A DNA stretch of 25,000 bases from positions 1 through 25,000 of the forward strand of contig CAIIXF020000297.1 of the NCBI GenBank assembly GCA_903813345.2. The letters run 5' to 3'. The notes below the pieces were generated by a model, which was not told the DNA's origin, did no database searches, and saw nothing but the letters and a program-made list of their open reading frames with translations. The translations under genes were made by a program, and so were the position numbers. Positions 19,381-25,000 of this stretch are shown piece by piece (the first letter of the stretch is position 1; each line of letters starts with the position of its first letter). The stretch comes from Owenia fusiformis. Lineage: Eukaryota; Annelida; Polychaeta; Sabellida; Oweniidae.

Positions 19381-19730
19381 CTGAAAATTCTGATGAAAAT
19401 TGATCAATGAAATCTCACAAGATTTTAAACGAGACCGGAAGTATTTAACCAAGGATTTGCAAAATGTAAAATTATTTGTTTACGTAAGTAAAACATTGTT
19501 TATTTGAATTAGGAACAGTAAAGCAGTATATCAACCAGGTCCCTATGCCATTCTGGCGATAATATTCACATGTTGGGCCCCTGGTTGCTACATGATCATA
19601 AGTGGTTCCATCTTTTAAAGGATAAACATAGCATATACATGATATATTAATACCTGAATGCTCATTTCATCAAAGATGAGGCCCCTTGTCCTGCCTTGGC
19701 CAGTGATGTTCCTTCTGTCAACCTCCAAAG

Positions 19731-19925
19731 ACATCCAGTGAAGCACTTTGTCATCGAAGGTCTTTGTTTGGCTGATTGTATTTTTATTTTATATAGGCAT
19801 ACTGTTTTGTCAGCAGGAAGCGATAGGAAACCATTATCCCTTCGCTAGTGGTATACATCCAGTGGAGCACTTTATCATCAAAGGTCTCAGTTTGGCCAAT
19901 GGTACTTTTTATAGGTATCAAGACA
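19731..19925. repeat. Diverged direct duplication, 124-bp spacing
   Basis: ACATCCAGTG(A/G)AGCACTTT begins at 19731 and 19855, and about 65 bp are alignable in each copy, including 'tcatc(g/a)aaggtct...gtttggc' and 'ttataggyat'. The second copy is more compact. The plus frame 19748-19930 crosses both copies and is probably a by-product. Confidence 0.65.
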
Positions 19926-20073
19926 TGTAGTTAAGGCAGGCCTATAAGTTTAAGGTATAATGCCTTGATTTCTGGGGGTTTAAATCTTTCACACATGGCA
20001 AAATAAAAAATAAAAAAAGATTGAGGCAGATACATTTGGTGATTAGATTGTTAAATGTGCCTAGCATAATGAA

Positions 20074-20464
20074 TCAATTTGAAAATAAAATAAAATTGCA
20101 ATGCCATACTGCATTTGATGTGTTATGTGGGATTTGGCAAGGAGACCCTAGAATGTAAACATCTGCACTCATGCCTTTCATCCTTTTTGACACATTGTTC
20201 TTGGAGCCAATATTCATGTTGGCTTTGTTTAATGACAATCCCGCACATTGACTCCATGGAATGTTCCATCTCTGAGTTGATTCCTGTGAAGATTGAGTCT
20301 GCCGTTGCATTAGTTGTGGTACACATGTCTAAGAATTTAGAATGTATTTTCAAAACTTCTTTATCAAAAGCTGATTCTACATCAAGGAAAATTCTTCTTG
20401 CATCATTATCAGGGTCAAAAGCTTCATTTTTAAAATTTGTAATCTCTAAAAATTGGAAGTCCAT
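20074..20464 (-). pseudogene. hAT-type transposase remnant, frameshifted
   Basis: The minus strand first reads DPDNDARRIFLDVESAFDKE, VLKIHSKFLDMCTTTNATAD and SIFTGINSEMEH. Near 20265 the frame shifts, and it continues NIPWSQCAGLSLNKANMNIG, then SADVYILGSPCQIPHN. This order is typical of hAT-family (BED-finger, C-terminal dimerisation) transposases found in animals: 'hL.hc.ht...a..h...h......h.h.....hshDn...N.g....hh......h...gC.cH..Hn'. The catalytic-region Asp expected in 'sVDNt.vN' reads LNKANMN here, and the 'GCPCHIhHN' box reads GSPCQIPHN. With the frameshift this indicates a dead copy. The N-terminal zinc finger and the C-terminal hATC domain are not seen in the flanks. Confidence 0.7.
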
Positions 20465-22200
20465 GCTGTGTCCAGGTTAAAATCCAGACTGGTTGTTAAG
20501 CAAATTGTTTATTATTAAGAGTACACCTTTGACCTCACTGGGGTAAGCTACTTAAGATCCCTGGCTTGGACACATTAGCATGGAAAGACCTCAAGGTTTT
20601 ATCAAGGTGGCAAATTTCTAAATAATGTCCACCGAAGAAATGGGTCTGTATGAAGAAATAGTTAACTATCATTGACAGCTAGACCAGCAATTTCCACAGA
20701 AAGATGACTGACATGACCTTCAAGTATTTATCAACTGTGGTCATTTTGGACCACGGAACTTGAGGAATGCCTCCCTGAACTACAGTTCTCCAATGTAGCT
20801 ATTGGTCCTGGCAGATTCTGTTACAGAAAATCTGGTATTTTGGAGGTGCGATGCTGACATCCATGGAATCAAGCGCTCTTGATGTTCCCTTATGTATTTA
20901 TTGTGGTGAAAGCACACCTCCAGAAGCATTTGCATGAAGCGTGGGTTGTGTTGTGATGTTGACAATTACAGGCAAATGTGCTGTACTTTGAATTGAAACA
21001 AATGCTTTCAAATAATATAATCTCCCATCAGCAGCCCCACCCCCCTAGTCGATATGATAAATAGTCTCTTCCCTCAGGTTTTCTTTACCTTCTTCATTTT
21101 CTTAAGCGAGATGATGATTGAGCTGTTGATAGTCTAGATTGGCCTTTAATTGGACATGTGAGCAGAATCCTCAGTACACTTTTCTTAGTTAAAGTCGATA
21201 CAATACCAACTGATATTCTTGACAGTGTACTTGTATGTTTTGCGAATTTTTAGTCCCCTGATTCGGTACAGACAGGTGATTCATAATATGAGAGGTTTCA
21301 TCGCCCCAGGCAAATTCCCCTGACTCTATATCACTAAAATATTTGCATGAAAATTTCTGATTTGCACCAAAGAATAACCTCTTGTTTAGATACATCAATG
21401 CTATGAGATGCTTTATTTTTATTATGTGATGCTCTATTTCTTTAACCAGCAGATTCAATACTCCAGCTATAAAATAAGTCTTTATATTTAATATTCATTC
21501 TGGAGAATTCCTATGTGATGGTATTTTGGGAGATTTTTGCAAGATTTTGAACAAACTTGGTTGATTTCTGATCTTGACTTTTTTTTGCTTGACCTGTTTT
21601 TGGTCTTTTGGATTTTTCAGTCAAAACAGATAGTTTTTTCAAAGATATACCACTGTACATTGTGATATATTAATAACTGTTTTTACTTTCTGTTATTATT
21701 GAACATAACATCTCCAACTGATGAATCCTTTGCTCTATATCTTTAGACTGATAGACGTTTGTGTACCAACAGAATGAGATCCCACTGCCTTGTCAATATG
21801 AAATTTTTTTGAAGTTTGAACATATGTTGGATTGATTCAGCATTGATCATATAATCAATGTTTGCTTTGGTAAATCAGCTGGAATGGCTTGAATATATTG
21901 GTTGTGACGTAAGTTATGATAGATATGCATTGCAATGACGTTTTTGCAACAAAGGTAGTAACCAGTGAACTCTATTGATGTGAGGTGAACTGCTCCACCC
22001 TCCCCCTTCTAGCATTGAAAAAAGAAATATTAACTTTTTGGTCACCTATTTTGCTTTTTGCTCTCTACATGAAATGAAAACATAAATGAGTAGAAGATTG
22101 GTGAAGTAGACACATTAAACATATGTGTTTAACATATGACCAGTAACCTTCCATGACAATTTCAATTAGTACATGTATATAGTTCTGCATTATATTCTAC
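20465..22200. other. No accepted gene; two weak minus-strand coding candidates
   Basis: At 20780-20965 the minus strand reads HNPRFMQMLLEVCFHHNKY then IREHQERLIPWM, and at 21189-21458 it reads SDIESGEFAWGDETSHIMNH. Both look more protein-like than chance frames, but neither has a family I recognise or clear splice sites. They could be further pieces of the hAT element or other decayed transposons. The rest is AT-rich with no arrays. A CCACCCCCC patch lies near 21045. Confidence 0.3.
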
Positions 22201-23212
22201 TCATTTGCCATCTATTTTAACAAAGTGACCCCTCATGTTGGAACCAACATGACACACAACAGAAGATATATAAGTCTGAGAAGATAGCGGCACATATAAT
22301 TGGTCAAAGGTAAGGAGCTTAACTAGAGCATTCGTAAAAGAGTTAGGATGACACTTCATCATTTCTGAATAGTTATGACATTTTAGGTAGTTTTGGGGAT
22401 CATTGGTGGTCTTGGTGGGAAGAGACGTACGGCTGTGGCATGCATCACAGGTAAAATACTGCCAGCTTGTCAAGAGGTCTTACAATAATGTTTGCCCCTT
22501 TGAACTGAAATTACAAGAATGATTGTATCCTACATTAAAAACAAACAACAAATAACAAGTTCAATCACATTACTATATAGTTCAATTAAATAAATATATA
22601 AGCACAAATGCCAAAGGGAAGGGTGACTAAAAACTTTAAAGAAACCCAACAAGAATGCAACATAGACATAAATTTCTAATAGTTTTAATTCATTTTCATG
22701 TTTTTTCATGTATATATACTTTTTCAAGAACTGCATTTCGTCACAGTTTGTAGTGGGGACATAAAAGTAATTTGTAAATAATAAAGAAAGGTTGTCAAAT
22801 TTACACTTACAGTTCTTCCGCCTGTGCTTTAACAACAAGAACATGCCAAAATGAAACAACGGAACCTGGTACACCAACTGGGATTCCCAACACTAAAATT
22901 TAAAAAAATAACATTGGTAGTACAGTAATTAGAAATTGTTGAATCTACAGAGTATCAAATCCCATCAAACATTTTACGAGATGTATTGATATAAATGATA
23001 TAAAGTATTGATGTAAAATATGTGAGGGCGGATTTAACGTATTTTGAAATCATTGATAAATTAAATCTGCTCAAAATTGCTAAGCCCAACCAATATTGTT
23101 CTGTTTTCTTTGTATTATTTGTGTCATTGGACGACTTAAACTATAACTTACTTAGCATTATAGTGAACTTATGGCTTCTGCCTGGAGTGATTGGCATGGG
23201 AGTATTGCATAT
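22201..23212 (-). pseudogene. Three-exon gene model, unknown protein with USP-like end, one in-frame stop
   Basis: Exons on minus: 23152-23212 (ICNTPMPITPGRSHKFTIML), 22811-22892 (LGIPVGVPGSVVSFWHVLVV, KAQAEEL) and 22201-22504. Acceptors are TTCTCAATTGCAG, TTAAATTTTAG and TTGTAATTTCAG; both donors are GTAAGT. Phases agree throughout (phase 1, then phase 2), and the last exon stays in the predicted frame to its TGA at 22201, except for one TAA at 22480-22482. After that stop come SWQYFTCDACHSRTSLPTKT, FTNALVKLLTFDQLYVPLSS and ISSVVCHVGSNMRGHFVKID. The CxxC pair and the closing 'hssVVcHvG...GHFV' resemble the zinc finger and His box of ubiquitin-specific proteases, but no Cys box is seen, so this is tentative. 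An alternative is a real end at the TAA. No first exon is established; 23638-23847 could precede it in phase through a weak donor at 23637. Confidence 0.45.
22593..22655 (+). repeat. 63-bp dispersed repeat with start codon, copy 2
   Basis: Identical over all 63 bases to 5422-5484. It lies in the proposed second intron of the minus-strand model, in antisense. The plus frame from its ATG (22609) reads MPKGRVTKNFKETQQE, then CNIDINF and a stop. Confidence 0.6.
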
Positions 23213-23846
23213 CTGCAATTGAGAAAAATACAATGAATTAAATTAAACTTTCACTTGCACATAGTTAATACATTTTTTTTATTCATATCAACCGTTTAAT
23301 ACATTCTAGTAACATAATTTTAAGCTAAACAAATTGACATCTTGCACAAAAATAAAAGATTAAGATTTCTGCTTTGTTATTTGTATAACTTACACTATTA
23401 TTATAACATAACTATTCCTGTTATAGAAAAGCTCCATCAACTAGAGACTATGAATGGACTGTCATCTGCACGTGTAGATTATGCACATTATAATTAAATG
23501 CTTGCTTCTGTGTCCTTGTAGTTGTAGTGTATTATAAACACGATCCTTTAAAGTGAGTCATTACATAAAGAAGTTGATTATTTCAATGTTTTCATGATCA
23601 GTATAAGTTCAATGAACTTACAAAACAGTATATTTACGTAGATGATAACGTAGACAGTTGGATCTCCGTATAAAGATTTGCCTACATGTGTGTGGAACAA
23701 TTGACCGCAAGCATTTTTTAAAATTAATTGGCTGAGTGGGAACAGTATCCAATCAAATACTTTAACCATCAATTTGAAACACCAATCAAACCAGCAGGTT
23801 CTAGCAATTCCTGGAAACGACCCATTCAGTAGCTCAACATATGACA
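23213..23846. other. No accepted gene; one weak minus-strand exon candidate
   Basis: The minus frame 23578-23847 (contains CGQLFHTHVGKSLYGDPTVY) starts inside the end of the MITE at 23847 and includes two possible donors, at 23637 (GTAAAT) and 23620 (GTAAGT). Only the first would join the exon at 23152-23212 in phase. The rest is AT-rich spacer. Confidence 0.3.
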
Positions 23847-24071
23847 TACAGGGTGTTTCATAACGAGCATCTCCAAAAAGTCAATTTGAGAAGAGATGGG
23901 TCTATAGCATATGTACTATATATGAGCCTATTTTATTCTAGACATACACATTTGGATCAACTAAACATGGTACAATTCAAGACAGTACAAATGACATCCC
24001 TTTGACCTGTATTTATTACAGTCCGAGAAGATCTTTCCTGACGAAAAGCTCACATTATGAAACACCTTGTA
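23847..24071. mobile_element. Short MITE-like element with TA-flanked inverted termini
   Basis: The left end TACAGGGTGTTTCATAACGA and the reverse complement of the right end TACAAGGTGTTTCATAATGT match over about 20 bases with three mismatches, then become unalignable. Length is 225 bp, with no coding capacity. TACAGGGTGT is shared with the larger element at 372-1007, so the two probably belong to the same terminal-sequence class, but their interiors are unrelated. Confidence 0.6.
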
Positions 24072-24505
24072 CGTTTACCTATAAGTATAAGTATACGTTA
24101 TAAGTTGTACTTTCACTAAGTGCAAAATCTCTCTAATATTGAATGGCAAGCAATTTATCTGTGTTTTATTTAGTGATGGTTTGTTTTCTTTTTTGTCTAC
24201 TTTAATTAAATTAATTCTGTTCATTTCTCAATTAGTATGCCTCTTTTTTGCATTTCACTGATATACTATTCTTTATTCTGAGATGTATAATAAATGGTGA
24301 TATTATTAACGCATGGGTTACATGTAAACTATATATGGGAGTTGTAGAACTGATTGAATGTTAAAAATTGACATAGCCCAGCTTTAATCTTACGAAAAAC
24401 TCTCGGAATGGAATTGTCCTATCTCCAATTTTATAATGAGTCACAAGATAACTCATGTAAGCAACAAGACGTATGATGTGGCGTGACCGGTGTTTATTAC
24501 ACAAA
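24072..24505. other. gene-free stretch
   Basis: AT-rich sequence including alternating 'tataagtata' near 24080-24105. No gene or array seen. Confidence 0.4.
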
Positions 24506-25000
24506 CGAACGAACAGAGTCAGAGAGGAAAACTGGCTCTTTCTTGGGCTATGGGTATTGTATTCAGGAGTGGATATCAGAAGTAAGTTGCAGAAGTAGGA
24601 AGAACCAGCCAGATAACATGTTGAACTATTGTGGTGGATTGTGTTGAGATAAAAACCTATATGTCACTAAACATCAACCAGACCTGACTGCAGGTGGGGT
24701 ACTGTGTGCTAGTGACAGGTCTCCTTTCAATGTCTCTTCCATATTTTGTACTTTCCCTGTTCTTATAAAATTAAGAACATGCATTGGCTGACGGACAATG
24801 CAGTTTGTTCGAAAATTCACCAATTTGACATCTTCCTTCCTATTTACTCGACTTATGGCAACCCCTAGTTGTCCTGACATGTAAATAGACAAACAGACGA
24901 ACGAACAGAGTCAGAGAGGAAAACTGGCTCTTTCTTGGGTTATGGGTATTGTATTCAGGAGTGGATATCAGAAGTAAGTTGCAGAGGTAGGAAGAACCAG
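24506..25000. repeat. Direct repeat, 392-bp spacing, second copy cut by window edge
   Basis: CGAACGAACAGAGTCAGAGA begins at 24506 and again at 24898. About 103 bp are nearly identical (24506-24608 and 24898-25000), with only a couple of substitutions, and the match reaches the window end. The space between holds the helicase fragment. It could be a tandem array with a 392-bp unit or flanking repeats of an element; the window cannot decide. Confidence 0.85.
24674..24892 (-). pseudogene. Pif1-like helicase C-terminal fragment
   Basis: The 72-codon minus frame begins SIYMSGQLGVAISRVNRKED, then VKLVNFRTNCIVRQPMHVLN, and ends with a short tail at 24674. 'PGQhhVAhSRh....hkhh.F' is motif VI and the closing strand of superfamily 1B (Pif1/RecD-like) helicases, as carried by Helitrons and related invertebrate elements; the Arg of 'SRV' fits the arginine finger. 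The usual Pro before GQ is Ser here. The frame starts a few bases from the repeat boundary at 24898, so the rest of the helicase has been cut away or lies beyond the window. Walker A and B motifs are absent, so this piece cannot act as a helicase. Confidence 0.65.

Noticed and set aside
22467-22483. A tiny intron removing the TAA at 22480-22482
   Set aside because: The only GT...AG pair that would restore the frame is 18 bases long, too short for a spliceosomal intron.
1-25000. tRNA or rRNA genes
   Set aside because: I looked for GGTTCRANYCC-type B boxes with a matching A box and for rRNA-like words and found none that fit; weak 'gttcaaat' words lack partners.

Overview
The window looks like a piece of an aquatic invertebrate nuclear genome. 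It is AT-rich, has no long uninterrupted genes, and is full of short degenerate coding remnants, minisatellites and inverted-repeat elements. The mixture of remnants (piggyBac, hAT, tyrosine recombinase, YqaJ nuclease, family-B DNA polymerase, Pif1-like helicase, DEDDh exonuclease) is typical of echinoderm, hemichordate, cnidarian or mollusc genomes. I cannot name the species. All family calls come from reading the sequence; no search was run.

Layout. 1-102: edge of a piggyBac-like transposase on the minus strand. 372-1007: a MITE with about 90-bp terminal inverted repeats. 1008-4138: no gene seen. 4139-4476: a frameshifted Ser-rich terminal exon on minus. 5422-5484: a 63-bp block with a start codon, repeated identically at 22593-22655. 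5711-6835: two tandem-repeat blocks. 8066-8380: a DEDDh-exonuclease-like pseudo-exon on minus. 9312-11100: a 790-bp unit repeated 2.26 times. 11437-12124: smaller tandem repeats. 12609-13299: a tyrosine-recombinase fragment next to two other decayed coding segments on minus. 14106-16822: a chimeric piggyBac plus YqaJ module present twice in direct orientation, with a family-B DNA polymerase fragment on plus between the copies.

17572-19380 holds what may be a real spliced minus-strand gene: one phase 1-1 exon is tandemly duplicated with its splice sites, and a short terminal exon follows in phase. Just upstream of it is a 20-bp minisatellite (18976-19203) carrying TTTCCCGC motifs. 20074-20464 is a frameshifted hAT-type transposase remnant. 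22201-23212 is a three-exon minus-strand gene model whose splice phases agree but which carries one in-frame TAA. 23847-24071 is a second, shorter inverted-repeat element. 24506-25000 holds a direct repeat around the C-terminal end of a Pif1-like helicase.

The mobile-element remnants do not work together as one system; they are nested decayed elements. Nearly all coding traces are on the minus strand. The best candidates for something undescribed are the two spliced minus-strand models (17999-19380 and 22201-23212), the duplicated chimeric piggyBac/YqaJ module, and the identical 63-bp blocks 17 kb apart.
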